This document shows positions 38,352 to 47,276 of a stretch of DNA of 64,000 bases, in pieces; position 1 is the stretch's first letter, and each line of letters opens with the position of its first letter. The notes beneath the pieces were generated by a model. It was given only the letters and a program-made list of their open reading frames with translations. It was not told where the DNA came from and did not search any database. Both the position numbers and the translations under genes were made by a program. This DNA comes from Byssovorax sp. Lineage in GTDB: Bacteria > Myxococcota_A > Polyangia > Polyangiales > Polyangiaceae. The stretch spans positions 50,169 through 114,168 of the forward strand of contig JANYGI010000118.1 of NCBI GenBank assembly GCA_025362495.1, read 5' to 3'.

Positions 38352-39488
38352 ATGCGCAGTCTGCGAGGGGAGCGTCGAGCCGCTGCGGTCATTGCCGCGG
38401 CGCTCATGATCGCGCTCGCGACGATGTCGGCCTTCGCGGCCGATACCGAGCCGATCCGCCTCCGCTTCGAGGCGCCGCCCGACTGCCCGGGCGAGGCCGC
38501 GTTCCTCGACCAAGTCCGCGCGCGCACCGCGAAGGTCCGCGTCGCCGCGACCGCAGAGAAGGCGCGCACGTTCGCGGTGCGGCTCACGCAGGAGGGGGGG
38601 AAGGTCCACGGGCGCCTCGCGATCGAGGACTCCGCTTCTCAAACCGAGATCCGCGAGGTCACCGGCGAGCGCTGCGCCGAGGTCGTCTCCGCGCTCGCGT
38701 TGATCACCGCGCTCGCCGTCGATCCGCACGCGTCGACGGCGCCTCCGGCGCGCTTGCCCGCGGCCCCGTTGCCCCCTCCGGCGCCCGCGATCGGATCGGA
38801 TCCGTCCGCTCCCGGCGCCAGCTCGACGCTCCCGCCGCCGCCGCGCGCGCGACTGCCACCGAACCATCCGGCGCCGTACTCCCGGCCGCCGAGCTGGGCC
38901 GACCTCGACGTCTGGCCCCTGCCCGTGATCCCGCAGTTGCTCCCCGAGATCCCGTCGAAATGGCGCTTCACCGCGGGCGTCGAGGTCGCCGCCGTCGGTG
39001 GGTTCTCGCCGGCGCTCGTCCCGGGATCCGCGCTCTTCGTCGAGGCCACGCTGACGGATGCTCGCGCGTTCGCGTTCGCGCCGTCGATCCGCTTCGCCGC
39101 GATCGAGGCTGTGGGCGGGTACGTCGGACCCGCGCCGATCGTCGCTCGGTTTCAGCTTCACACCGCGCGCGCCGAGGTCTGCCCGATGCGCCTCGTGATC
39201 ACGGAGGGCGTGGCGATCGCGCCCTGCGCCTGGTTCGAGGTGGGCTCGCTCTTTGCCGAGGGGTGGGGCTCGGCGGCTTCGGGATCGAGCGATCGCCCGT
39301 GGGCCGCGCCGGGGTTCGGCGGGCGCTTTCGCTGGATGGTCGCCGGGGAAATCGAGCTCCAGATCGAAGGGAGCGCGGCGCTGCCGCTGGTGCGCGACAC
39401 GTTCCTCGTCAGGCCGGTCACCGTCGTCCACGCGGTCCCCGGCCTTTCGGGCTTCCTCGCCGGCGGAGTCGGGGTGCATTTTTACTGA
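38352..39488 (+). CDS. Secreted protein of an ECF-sigma module
   Basis: A 378-residue exported protein with a signal peptide ending near AFAA (residue 29). An N-terminal domain (about 32-120) containing Cys pairs (PPDCPGE, GERCAEVVSALAL) is followed by a long Pro-rich linker (about 125-185). The C-terminal domain (about 200-378) has alternating strands ending in GVHFY, suggesting an outer-membrane or periplasm-spanning beta structure. The same order (Pro-linker envelope protein, sigma factor, anti-sigma-like protein) recurs in Polyangiales genomes as I remember them. It may sense an envelope signal for the sigma factor; this is inference. Confidence 0.7.
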   Translation: MRSLRGERRAAAVIAAALMIALATMSAFAADTEPIRLRFEAPPDCPGEAAFLDQVRARTAKVRVAATAEKARTFAVRLTQEGGKVHGRLAIEDSASQTEIREVTGERCAEVVSALALITALAVDPHASTAPPARLPAAPLPPPAPAIGSDPSAPGASSTLPPPPRARLPPNHPAPYSRPPSWADLDVWPLPVIPQLLPEIPSKWRFTAGVEVAAVGGFSPALVPGSALFVEATLTDARAFAFAPSIRFAAIEAVGGYVGPAPIVARFQLHTARAEVCPMRLVITEGVAIAPCAWFEVGSLFAEGWGSAASGSSDRPWAAPGFGGRFRWMVAGEIELQIEGSAALPLVRDTFLVRPVTVVHAVPGLSGFLAGGVGVHFY

Positions 39489-39521
39489 TCGCGCGAGGCG
39501 GATCCGGCCATCCTGGCTCCG

Positions 39522-40160
39522 ATGGGCGATCCGGGACTGGGACTGATCGACGCGGCGCCGAGCCGCGCCCGCGATCTCGCCGGCCCGGCGAGCGCGGGGT
39601 CGATCCCGATCGTCCGCGGCGCGGCCGACGCCCGGGCGGAGGGCGCGCGCCTCCGCGGCCTCGTCGACGATCAGTACGACTTCATCTGGCGCTCGCTGCG
39701 CCGCCTCGGCGTCCCCGAGGGCGACGCCGACGACTGCGCGCAGCAGGTGTTCCTCGTCGCCTCGCGCAAGCTGGGCGACATCGTCGTCGGCTGCGAGCGA
39801 CCCTTTCTTTTCAGCACCGCCCTCCGCGTCGCCTCGGACGCGAGGCGGAGTCGATCGCGCCGCCGCGAGGTCTTCGAAGACGTCGACGAGCCGCGCGACT
39901 CCGCGCCCGACCCCGAGCAGCTCGCCGACCAGAAGCGCGCGCGCGCCCTGCTCGACGAGGTCCTCGACAGCCTCCCGATGGAGCTGCGCGCTGTCTTCGT
40001 TCTCTACGAGCTCGAAGAGCTCCCCTCGGCGGAGATCGCCGAGGTCCTCGCGCTCCCGATTGGCACCGTCGCTTCGCGTCTGCGCCGCGCCCGGGAAGAG
40101 TTTCAACGCATCATCGCGCGCATGAAGGCGCGCGACGCATTCGATGGAGGCAGGCGATGA
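39522..40160 (+). CDS. ECF-type RNA polymerase sigma factor
   Basis: A 212-residue sigma-70-family factor. Region 2 (about 45-110) has DDQYDFIWRSLRRLGVPEGDADDCAQQVFLVA. Region 4 (about 148-205) ends with ELPSAEIAEVLALPIGTVASRLRRAREEF, the expected helix-turn-helix. The acidic EDVDEPRDSAPDPEQ linker joins them. There is no region 3, as in ECF factors. It starts 33 bp after the envelope gene, and its TGA overlaps the ATG of the next membrane protein, which is probably its regulator. Confidence 0.92.
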   Translation: MGDPGLGLIDAAPSRARDLAGPASAGSIPIVRGAADARAEGARLRGLVDDQYDFIWRSLRRLGVPEGDADDCAQQVFLVASRKLGDIVVGCERPFLFSTALRVASDARRSRSRRREVFEDVDEPRDSAPDPEQLADQKRARALLDEVLDSLPMELRAVFVLYELEELPSAEIAEVLALPIGTVASRLRRAREEFQRIIARMKARDAFDGGRR

Positions 40161-40966
40161 GCGAGCCGCGAAGGTTCCTGAACGACGGCGGCGGGCTCGA
40201 GCAATCCCTCCTGCGATCGGCGCGCGACGACCGACCGTCACCGGCCGCGCGGCGACGAACGCTGGCGGCGCTCGGCCTCGGCGCGAGCGTGCTCGGCGCG
40301 AGCGCGACGGCGACCGCGGCGGCGAGCCCCGCGGTGAAGGCCGCAGCGTCGCTCGGCCTGCTCAAATGGATCGGCGTCGGCATCGCCGGCGGCGTGCTCG
40401 TCGTCGGCGCGGCCGAGGTCGTGCACTCGGTCTCCTCGCCGCCCTCGACGACGATCACCTCCGCCGCGATCGACGATCACGCGCGCGCGTCGAGCGCGAC
40501 GCCGCGCGGGCCCGCGCGCGGCCTCGGCGCGGTCCCGGTGGACACGTCGAAAGAGCTTGTTTCTCCGGTGATCGAGGCGCCTCCGCTCGTCGCCGCGCCG
40601 GCCGCGGCCGCGAGCTCCATCGCCGCTGCCACCGACGCGCCGCGCGCTCGATCGCTCTCGCCGTCGCCCGCCTCGTCGGCGCTGGCCGACGAGATCGCCG
40701 CGCTCGACGGCGCTCGCGAGGCCCTCGCTTCGGGCGACTCGTCGCGCGCTCTCCGCGCCCTCGACGCGCGCGATCGCGCCTTCCCGCGCGGCGCGCTCGG
40801 CCCCGAGGCGACGGTGCTGCGCATCGAGGCGCTGGCGCTGCGCGGCGACCGCGCCGCGGCGACGCGCCTGGCCGAGGCCTTCCTCGCGGCGAGCCCGCGC
40901 AGCCCGCACGCGAGCGCGATCCGCACGCTCCTCGGCCTCGCGGCGCCCGAGCCCGCAGCGCCTTGA
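40157..40966 (+). CDS. Single-pass membrane protein, probable anti-sigma/TPR-like partner
   Basis: A 269-residue protein overlapping the sigma gene by 4 bp (ATGA), which argues for stoichiometric production. The cytoplasmic N-terminus (1 to about 65) contains LNDGGGLEQSLLRSAR, a single hydrophobic helix lies at about 67-88, a Pro/Ala/Ser-rich linker follows, and a C-terminal helical region (about 180-265) reads like one or two TPR repeats (DEIAALDGAREALASGDSSRALRALD, ALRGDRAAATRLAEAFLAASP). No zinc-anti-sigma HxxxCxxC motif is seen, so the anti-sigma role is inferred from position only. Confidence 0.7.
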   Translation: MSEPRRFLNDGGGLEQSLLRSARDDRPSPAARRRTLAALGLGASVLGASATATAAASPAVKAAASLGLLKWIGVGIAGGVLVVGAAEVVHSVSSPPSTTITSAAIDDHARASSATPRGPARGLGAVPVDTSKELVSPVIEAPPLVAAPAAAASSIAAATDAPRARSLSPSPASSALADEIAALDGAREALASGDSSRALRALDARDRAFPRGALGPEATVLRIEALALRGDRAAATRLAEAFLAASPRSPHASAIRTLLGLAAPEPAAP

Positions 40967-41376
40967 AGCCCCGCGCGTTGCCGTGGATCGTCGCCATGCT
41001 CTTCACGGCAGCGTGCGGCGAGATCGTGCCGATCGGCTCGCAAGGCGAAACGGTCCCGCCTGTTCCGCCGAGCGATGCGTGCCTGGGGCTCTCGTGCGGC
41101 GACGCCTGCCCGCTCACCACGTGTTCGACGAACGAGTGTCCTCCCAGCGTCGGCGGCAAATGCACCATGCTGGGCGTCTGCGCCCTCGACATGCCCGCTT
41201 GCCCCACCCCGCCCCCGGATCCCCGGTGCGCGGCCTCGATGTGTGGCGCCGTCTGCAACCCCTGTGATCCGGCCGACTCCACCTGCAGCATCGACGTCGA
41301 CGCAGGCGTGACAGCGCAAGTCCTGCTTTGCGATGCGTCCCGGCAATGCCGGATAGGGCCTGTCGCGTGCAAGTGA
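40963..41376 (+). CDS. Cys-rich lipoprotein at end of the ECF-sigma module
   Basis: A 137-residue lipoprotein. No ATG precedes its signal peptide. The TTG at 40963 overlaps the stop of the previous gene (TTGA) and gives KPRALPWIVAMLFTAACGE, with lipobox TAAC (Cys18), so I accept TTG as start. The mature part holds about 14 Cys, including ECPPSVGGKC, CGAVCNPCDPADSTC and a final CDASRQCRIGPVACK. CDPADSTC recalls the repeats in the secreted protein at 33.8 kb. Function is unknown. Confidence 0.65.
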   Translation: MKPRALPWIVAMLFTAACGEIVPIGSQGETVPPVPPSDACLGLSCGDACPLTTCSTNECPPSVGGKCTMLGVCALDMPACPTPPPDPRCAASMCGAVCNPCDPADSTCSIDVDAGVTAQVLLCDASRQCRIGPVACK

Positions 41377-41417
41377 TCGTGGGCGCGAGCGTGCCAGTCT
41401 GAACAAGCGCCTCGGCG

Positions 41418-41453
41418 CGGGCGGCGGCAAGAACAGCCGGTGATCGCCGCCCG
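41418..41453. terminator. Hairpin between convergent genes
   Basis: A perfect 9-bp stem CGGGCGGCG/CGCCGCCCG with an 18-nt loop, between the end of the sigma module and the SDR gene. No T-run is seen. Confidence 0.45.
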
Positions 41454-41464
41454 GAACGAGCGCG

Positions 41465-42235
41465 CTACTGCGCGAGCAGCCCGCCGTCGATCGGGAGCTC
41501 GACCCCGGTGATGAACTTCGCATCGTCGGACGCCAGATAGGCCACCGCCGCCGCGACGTCGTCGGCCTCGCCGAGCCGGCCGAGGGGGATGCTCTTCACG
41601 AGGCCGGCGCGCGCGCGATCGGCGTCGCGGTGCGCGTTGACGACGGCGTCGACCATCGGCGTATCGATGAAGGCCGGATGGAGGGAGTTGCACCGGATGC
41701 CGTAGCCCTTCCGCGCGCAGTGCATCGCCACCGATTTCGTCAGGGTGCGCACCGCGCCCTTGCTGGAGCAGTAGGCTGCCATGTCCGGCGCCCCGGCGAT
41801 GCCGGCCACGCTCGACATGTTGATGATCGAGCCGCCGGAGCGGGCCTTCATGACGCGGACGCCGTGCTTGCAGCCGAGGAAGACGCCCTCGGTGTTGACG
41901 GCGTGAACGAAGCGGAAGGCTTCGATCGTCGTGTCCTCGACGCTGGCGAGCACGCCGACTCCCGCGTTGTTGACGAGGATGTCGAGCCCGCCCTGCGCGG
42001 CGACGACGGCGTCGATCACCGCTATCCACTCGGCCTCGTTGACGACGTCGAGCTTGTGGAACACCGCGCCTTCGCCGAGCGACGCGGCGACGGCCGCGCC
42101 CTTCTCCACGTCGCGATCGGTGACGACCACGAAGGCGCCCTCGCGGTGGAGCCGGCGCGCCGACGCGGCGCCGAGGCCCGACGCGGCGCCGGTGATGAGA
42201 GCAACCTTGCCTTCGAGACGCTTCGTCAGATTCAT
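41465..42235 (-). CDS. Short-chain dehydrogenase/reductase (SDR)
   Basis: A 256-residue classical SDR. The Rossmann motif TGAASGLG is near residues 15-22, NNAG near 90, the catalytic Ser is in SSVAGIAG, the YCSSK tetrad gives Tyr and Lys (YxxxK), and the late IPLGRLGEADDVAAAVAYLASDDAKFITGVELPIDGG is typical of family members. It reduces or oxidises a hydroxyl/carbonyl group with NAD(P)(H). Asp40 in the TDRD segment after strand 2 favours NAD(H). The substrate is unknown. Confidence 0.9.
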   Translation of the reverse strand: MNLTKRLEGKVALITGAASGLGAASARRLHREGAFVVVTDRDVEKGAAVAASLGEGAVFHKLDVVNEAEWIAVIDAVVAAQGGLDILVNNAGVGVLASVEDTTIEAFRFVHAVNTEGVFLGCKHGVRVMKARSGGSIINMSSVAGIAGAPDMAAYCSSKGAVRTLTKSVAMHCARKGYGIRCNSLHPAFIDTPMVDAVVNAHRDADRARAGLVKSIPLGRLGEADDVAAAVAYLASDDAKFITGVELPIDGGLLAQ

Positions 42236-42287
42236 GCCGTTCTCCCAGAGCCGTCGTTGACGGCGTTGTCCATCGTGGCCCGCCGGA

Positions 42288-43082
42288 TCACTGCGGCTCC
42301 CCGCGGCCGCCGCGCTCGGGCACCGGCGGGCGACGCTCCAGCAGCTCCTGCGCGGCGACGCGCACCACCGGGGGCACGTCGGCCGCGGCGAGCACCTGGT
42401 GGAGCTCGGGGCGGAGCAGCAGGCGCACGAGCGGCACCGCGATCCCCGGCGGCGATCCGGGGTTCTGGATGATCGCCATGCGCACGCGCGCGCGCTGCGA
42501 CCACTCGGGGTGGCGGAGGATCTCGACCGTCACCTCGGGGTGCGCGGGGCGGCGCGCGGCGAGGCGCAGCACGTCGTCCTCCGTCATCCGCGGGTTGCGG
42601 AGCAGGTTGTGGATCACCAGCGGATGCGGATCGCGGAGGAGCTTGTCGAACGCGGCGCGAGAAGGCTTTCGCGCCAGGGCGCGGCGCTCGCCCAGCGTGA
42701 GCGCGCGGCCCGTCGCCGACGCCGCCAGCTTGCGCTCGTCGATCTCGGCCGGCGGCGGGAGCTCGAGCGGACCGGCGCGCACGAGGCGACCGAGCGGGAG
42801 CAGAGCGCCCTCGATCGAGGCCTGGCGCAAGGCCGCGACGCGATCGGCGAGATCGGGATCGGCGAGCGTGGGGATGAGCGAGGTGAGCACCGCGCGCGCC
42901 GTGGGCTCGGCCTGCTCGGCGAGGCCGGTGAGCGCGTCGAGGGCGACGGCGATCTCTGCCAGCGGGTGGCGATCGAGCTCGCTGCGGAGGTACGCCGCGC
43001 GCAGCGCCAGGCTCTTCAGCGCCGGCGTCGCGCGGAGCCAGCGTCGCGCGAGCGGGGGCAGCACGGCGGTGGACGAGATCAC
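42288..43082 (-). CDS. HEAT/DUF2336-like helical repeat protein
   Basis: A 264-residue, Leu/Ala/Arg-rich helical protein without a signal peptide. The second half has short repeat-like units around RDPHPLVIHNLLRNPRMTEDDVLRLAARRPAHPEVTVEIL and WSQRARVRMAIIQNPGSPPGIAVPL, reminiscent of HEAT-like or leucine-rich-variant repeats. It is sandwiched between the homocysteine methyltransferase gene (14-bp gap) and the SDR gene (52-bp gap) on one strand. It is probably a protein-protein interaction scaffold; no specific role can be given. Confidence 0.6.
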   Translation of the reverse strand: MISSTAVLPPLARRWLRATPALKSLALRAAYLRSELDRHPLAEIAVALDALTGLAEQAEPTARAVLTSLIPTLADPDLADRVAALRQASIEGALLPLGRLVRAGPLELPPPAEIDERKLAASATGRALTLGERRALARKPSRAAFDKLLRDPHPLVIHNLLRNPRMTEDDVLRLAARRPAHPEVTVEILRHPEWSQRARVRMAIIQNPGSPPGIAVPLVRLLLRPELHQVLAAADVPPVVRVAAQELLERRPPVPERGGRGEPQ

Positions 43083-43096
43083 GCCGCGCGCCGCCG

Positions 43097-45082
43097 TCAG
43101 CTCGCCGTCACGCGAGCGTCGACAATCCCGTCGATGACCTCGAGCGCCATCTCGTAGCGGCCGAGCGGCGGCATCACGTACGCGCCGGCGACGCGCTCGC
43201 GCACCGAGAGGAGCATCTCGCGCGCGATGCGTACGCCCTCGCGCCGCGCGTCGGGGCCGCTGCCCGCGGACTTCATCCGCGCCCGCACGTCGGCGGGGAT
43301 CTGCATGCCCGGGACCTCGTTGTGGAGGAACTCGGCGTTGCGGTGGCTCGCGAGCGGGAGAATGCCAATCAGCACCGGGAGGCCGAGCGGCGCGATGTCG
43401 GCGAGGAACCGGTCGAGCACCGCGGGATCGTACACCGGCTGCGTCATCACGAGCTCGGCCCCGGCGCGCTTCTTCTGGCGCAGCCGCTCGAGCTCGCGCG
43501 GGTAGTTGAGCGCGGCGGGCTCGGCCCCGGTGGCGCAGAAGAACGAGGTCGCCGCGCCGAGCGGCTTGCCGCCGGGATCAATGCCCTTGTTGAGGCGGCT
43601 GACGAGGCGGAGGATGCCAATCGAGTCGAGGTCGTAGACCGCGGTCGCGTCGGGGAAATCGCCGATCTTCGGAGGGTCTCCCGTGATGATCACCAGGTTG
43701 CGGATCCCGAGCTCGTGCGCGCCGAGGAGGTGCGCGACCTGGCCGAGCAGGTTGCGGTCGCGGCCGCAGACGTGGAGCAGCGGCTCTATCCCTTGCTCCT
43801 TCAAGCGCACGGCGAGGGCCAGGTTGCTCATGCGCGCCTGGGCGCGGGCGCCGTCGGCGATGTTGATCACGTCGACGCCGCCGTCGATGAGCATGCGCGC
43901 GGCGCGGAGCGCGCCCGAGGGATCGAGCCCCTGCGGCGGATTGACCTCGACCGAGATCACGAACTTCTTCCCGATCTTGGCCGCGAGTGGGCTCTTCCGG
44001 TCGCGGGGAACCATCGTGATGTTGGCGGCGGGCGCCAGGGGTACGGCGGCGGAAGAGGCCGAGTCGACTGCGAGGTCTTCCAGCGCGGCGTCGGCGTCGC
44101 TCGCGGTCCCGGCCCACATCGGCCCGCCGAGCTCACTCACCGCTTCGCTCACGGCCGACGACGCCGCGGCGCTGCCTTCCATGCGCGCGGCGGCGGCGAT
44201 GCGGCGCACGTGATCGGGCGTCGTACCGCAGCAGCCGCCGATCATCCGCACGCCGATCTTGCAGAGGCGACGCGCGAAGACGCCGAAGTACTCGGGCGTG
44301 GACACGTAGATGAAGCGATCGTCGACGCGGCGCGGGAGGCCGGCGTTGGGGACCGCCGACACCGGTAAACCCAGGGGCAAGAGCAGCTCGGCCGCGGCGA
44401 GGACGACCTGCGGGCCGTCGGAGCAGTTGATGCCGATCACGTCGCACTCGAGCGCCTTGAGGCGCGCGCCCATCACGGCGATCGGCGTGCCGTCGGCCAT
44501 CGTCAGGCCCTCGTCGACGGAGACCTGCGCGATCAGCGGGAGGCTCTTGCCGAGGGCGAGGCGCACGCCCTCGATCGCCAGCTCGATCTCCTCGGGCTGA
44601 CGCATCGTCTCGAGGAGGATCGCGTCGGCGCCGCCCTCGGCGAGGGCCTCGGCCTGCTCGCGAAATGCCGAGCGAACGCGCTCGCGCTCCTCGTCGGTGA
44701 AGCCCGCGAACACGAGCCCCGTCGGCCCGATCGCTCCGCCGACCCAGGCGCGCTCGCCCGCCGCCTTGCGCGCGAGGTGAACCGCCGCGACGTTGAGCTC
44801 GCGCACACGATCGTCGAGCCCGTGACGCGCGAGGCGCACGCGGTTGGCGCCGAACGTGTTCGTCTCGATCAGCTGCGCGCCGGCGCGCACGTAGTCCTCG
44901 TGGATGCGGAGGACGACCTCCGGGCGCGAGACGACGAGCTCTTCGTAGTTCACGTTGAAGAGCACGCCGCGCTCGTAGAGCTGGGTGCCCATGCCACCGT
45001 CGACGGTGACCACACCGCTGTGGATCGCGTCGAGAAGAGGGCGAGCAGGCCGCGCTGACGGAGGCTTCGAAGCAGACGACAT
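43097..45082 (-). CDS. Bifunctional homocysteine S-methyltransferase/5,10-methylenetetrahydrofolate reductase
   Basis: A 661-residue fusion. The N-terminal domain (about 15-300) is a zinc homocysteine S-methyltransferase, with GGMGTQLYERG, GAIGPTG and the zinc cysteines Cys220 (GINCSDG) and Cys284/Cys285 (GGCCGTTP). The C-terminal domain (about 370-655) is a MetF-type flavin barrel, with FVISVEVNPPQG, VINIADGARAQARMSN, LHVCGRDRN, IITGDPPKIGDFPDATAVYDLDS and a TQPVYDP segment. The layout matches the YitJ-type fusion that links methyl-THF formation with methionine synthesis. ATG 45082 was chosen over a further-upstream start because it directly precedes the Ser/Pro-rich leader. Confidence 0.93.
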   Translation of the reverse strand: MSSASKPPSARPARPLLDAIHSGVVTVDGGMGTQLYERGVLFNVNYEELVVSRPEVVLRIHEDYVRAGAQLIETNTFGANRVRLARHGLDDRVRELNVAAVHLARKAAGERAWVGGAIGPTGLVFAGFTDEERERVRSAFREQAEALAEGGADAILLETMRQPEEIELAIEGVRLALGKSLPLIAQVSVDEGLTMADGTPIAVMGARLKALECDVIGINCSDGPQVVLAAAELLLPLGLPVSAVPNAGLPRRVDDRFIYVSTPEYFGVFARRLCKIGVRMIGGCCGTTPDHVRRIAAAARMEGSAAASSAVSEAVSELGGPMWAGTASDADAALEDLAVDSASSAAVPLAPAANITMVPRDRKSPLAAKIGKKFVISVEVNPPQGLDPSGALRAARMLIDGGVDVINIADGARAQARMSNLALAVRLKEQGIEPLLHVCGRDRNLLGQVAHLLGAHELGIRNLVIITGDPPKIGDFPDATAVYDLDSIGILRLVSRLNKGIDPGGKPLGAATSFFCATGAEPAALNYPRELERLRQKKRAGAELVMTQPVYDPAVLDRFLADIAPLGLPVLIGILPLASHRNAEFLHNEVPGMQIPADVRARMKSAGSGPDARREGVRIAREMLLSVRERVAGAYVMPPLGRYEMALEVIDGIVDARVTAS

Positions 45083-45236
45083 CGCGCGAACGGTAGGCGG
45101 GGAGGGGCACGCGCGCAAGGAAGCCCGATCGGCGTGGACGGCGCGGATCGTCGGCGGTAAGGCCCAGCCAATGCGCCTCGATCAGGATCCCGGACACGAT
45201 CCCGGAGCGCGCCGACTCACTCGTAGAGGAGATCTC

Positions 45237-45911
45237 ATGTCGTCACCGATCACGTTCACCGCGGCAGATGGTTCAGAGGTCACAGGTGCGATCGCCCTGC
45301 CCGCGGGCGACAACAAGGCGCCCGGCCTCGTGCTCGTGCAAGAGTGGTGGGGCCTCAACGATCACATCCGCAACCTCGCCGATCGCTTCGCCGCGGCGGG
45401 CTTCGTGACGCTCGCGCCCGACCTCTACCACGGCACTGTCGCGAGGGACCCGAGCGAGGCCCAGGCGCTGATGACGGCGCTCGACGGCAAGCGCGCGCTG
45501 GGCGACATCGCCGCGGCGACACGGCACCTCCTCGCGCACCCGCGCGTCAGCGGGAAGATCGGCGTCACCGGCTTCTGCATGGGCGGCGCGTACGCGTTCA
45601 CCGCCGCGACGCGGATCCCCGAGATCAGCGTCGCAGCTCCGTTCTACGGGATCCCGCCGGCCGGCCGCGCCGACTACACCCGGGCGAAGCCGATCATCGC
45701 GCACTTCTCCGCCACGGATCAGTGGGCGACGGTCGCGGGCGCCGAGGCGATCAAGAAGGAAATCGAGGCGGCCGGAGGCCAGATGATCCTCCACGTGTAC
45801 GACGCCGAGCACGCCTTCATGAACGACACGCGCCCCGAGGTGTTCTCGCCCAAGAACGCCGAGCTCGCGTGGGATCGCACCGTCACCTTCCTTCATCAGC
45901 ACCTCGGTTGA
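45237..45911 (+). CDS. Dienelactone hydrolase family protein
   Basis: A 224-residue cytoplasmic alpha/beta-hydrolase. The nucleophile is Cys114 in GFCMGG, with Asp in SATDQW (about 163) and His in DAEHAF (about 195). VQEWWGLNDHIRNLADRFAAAGFVTLAPDLYHG is the family signature. Dienelactone hydrolases open enol-lactones in chlorocatechol breakdown, but many family members act on other esters. ATG 45237 has an AGAGGA ribosome site. It is divergent from the methyltransferase fusion gene. Confidence 0.93.
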   Translation: MSSPITFTAADGSEVTGAIALPAGDNKAPGLVLVQEWWGLNDHIRNLADRFAAAGFVTLAPDLYHGTVARDPSEAQALMTALDGKRALGDIAAATRHLLAHPRVSGKIGVTGFCMGGAYAFTAATRIPEISVAAPFYGIPPAGRADYTRAKPIIAHFSATDQWATVAGAEAIKKEIEAAGGQMILHVYDAEHAFMNDTRPEVFSPKNAELAWDRTVTFLHQHLG

Positions 45912-45926
45912 GCGACGCGCGCTCGG

Positions 45927-45950
45927 AGGCCGCGTCGACGGATGCGGCCT
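45927..45950. terminator. Hairpin between convergent genes
   Basis: A 7-bp stem AGGCCGC/GCGGCCT with a 10-nt loop just after the dienelactone hydrolase stop and before the convergent TlpA-like gene. It is a weak candidate. Confidence 0.35.
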
Positions 45951-45980
45951 TCGAGAGCTCGGGCGTCGCGATCGAGGCGA

Positions 45981-46436
45981 TCAGGCAGCCGGGGCCGGGG
46001 CGATTCGCTCGAGGGCGGCGCCGAGGACGCCGAGGCCGGCGGCGCCCGCGGCCCGCGCCCGGAGCTTGCCGTCGCTGTCGAAGAGAAAATAGACCGGCCA
46101 GATACCGTCGGTCTCGAAGCGATCGCCGAGGACATGCTCGTTGTCGATGGCTAGCGGCTCGTCGATGCCGAGGGCGCGGGCCGCCGCCTCGACCTCATCG
46201 ACGCGCGTATCGGACGCCTGTCGTGGCATGTGGATGGAGACGAACGTCACGCCGCGATCTCCATACTGCGCTCGCCACTGGCGCACCGTGGGCTGGTTTT
46301 CCTTGCAGAGGTGACAGGATATCGCCCAGAGCTGGACGAACACCGGATGTCCGCGCAGGTCCCCGGGCGCGACCTCGCCGTTGAGCCAGAGGGTAGCGCC
46401 CTCGAGCGAGGGTAACGGGGAGCCGCTACGCAGCAT
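45981..46436 (-). CDS. TlpA/thioredoxin-like protein
   Basis: A 151-residue thioredoxin-fold protein. VFVQLWAISCHLCKENQPTVRQW places the redox CHLC (CxxC) after strand 2; VTFVSIHMPRQ, the PLAIDNEHVLGDRFETDGIWPVYFLFDSDGKL stretch and its cis-Pro position are typical of TlpA/ResA/AhpC-TSA-like proteins. No signal peptide is seen, so it is probably cytoplasmic. The ATG at 46436 lies inside the peroxiredoxin 3' end (11-bp overlap), so the two are cotranslated; it could recycle the peroxiredoxin or act beside it. Confidence 0.82.
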   Translation of the reverse strand: MLRSGSPLPSLEGATLWLNGEVAPGDLRGHPVFVQLWAISCHLCKENQPTVRQWRAQYGDRGVTFVSIHMPRQASDTRVDEVEAAARALGIDEPLAIDNEHVLGDRFETDGIWPVYFLFDSDGKLRARAAGAAGLGVLGAALERIAPAPAA

Positions 46437-47001
46437 GCTTTTGCTCCGCGGGCGGCGTGAGCGTCTTGCCGCCCGGCTTCCAGTTGGAAGGGCAGAGTCC
46501 GCCGGTCTGGAGCGCGGTGAGCACCCGCCGCGTCTCCTCGGTCGATCGGCCGATGTTGAGCGAATGGATGACGGCATACTGGAGCACGCCCGCCGGATCG
46601 ATGATGAAGAGCCCGCGCAGCGCCGCGTGGTCCTCCTCGATCAAGATCCCGTATCGGCGGGCGACGTCGCCACTGTGATCGGCGGCGATCGGGAACGTGG
46701 TCCCGGCGATCCCGTTCTTCTCGCGCGGGGTCTCCACCCAGGCGCGGTGGGTGTAGATGGTATCGGTCGAGCAGCCGAGGATGCGCGCGCCGACCTCGTC
46801 GAACTCGGCCTGATGCTCGGCGAAGGCCAGGATCTCGGTCGGGCAGACGAACGTGAAGTCCATCGGGTAGAAGAAGAACACCAGCCAGCCGCCGCGATAG
46901 CCGTCGAGGGAGGCTCGCAGCCGGGTGTTGCTCGGATCGGCCGGATCGAAGACCGCGAGGTTGAAGTCGGGCGCGGGCTCACCTACTTTCGCGATGATCA
47001 T
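46426..47001 (-). CDS. 2-Cys peroxiredoxin (AhpC/Prx type)
   Basis: A 191-residue peroxiredoxin. The peroxidatic Cys53 is in DFTFVCPTE and the resolving Cys170 in GGLCPSNWKPGG. SCSTD-like LGCSTDTIYTHRAW and FPIAADHSGDVARRYGIL are standard. It reduces H2O2 and organic peroxides. The C-terminal segment reaches beyond the resolving Cys by about 20 residues. The coupled TlpA-like thiol protein downstream is a plausible electron donor. A 275-bp divergent region separates its start from a serine hydrolase gene. Confidence 0.95.
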   Translation of the reverse strand: MIIAKVGEPAPDFNLAVFDPADPSNTRLRASLDGYRGGWLVFFFYPMDFTFVCPTEILAFAEHQAEFDEVGARILGCSTDTIYTHRAWVETPREKNGIAGTTFPIAADHSGDVARRYGILIEEDHAALRGLFIIDPAGVLQYAVIHSLNIGRSTEETRRVLTALQTGGLCPSNWKPGGKTLTPPAEQKHAA

Positions 47002-47276
47002 TGCGGCTCCATGGAGCGCGGCCTCCCCGCGTCAACGGCCCGAGGCGAGCTCCCGTGCGGCGAGCTCGGCCGCGAACGAACGCCGAGAGCGCTCGCTCCT
47101 CGTGAGCGCCCGCACGAGACCTCGAGTCGGCGTTCGTGGTCCGGGATACGGCCGCTGTCGTTCGCCCCAATCATCGATTGACAGGATCGACGCTCATCGC
47201 CTCTGGTGGATCGGCGCGATCAGCTTTCGGTCGCGCTGATCTCTTCCTCACCCAGGGGGGGCACGGAGTTGCCTCG

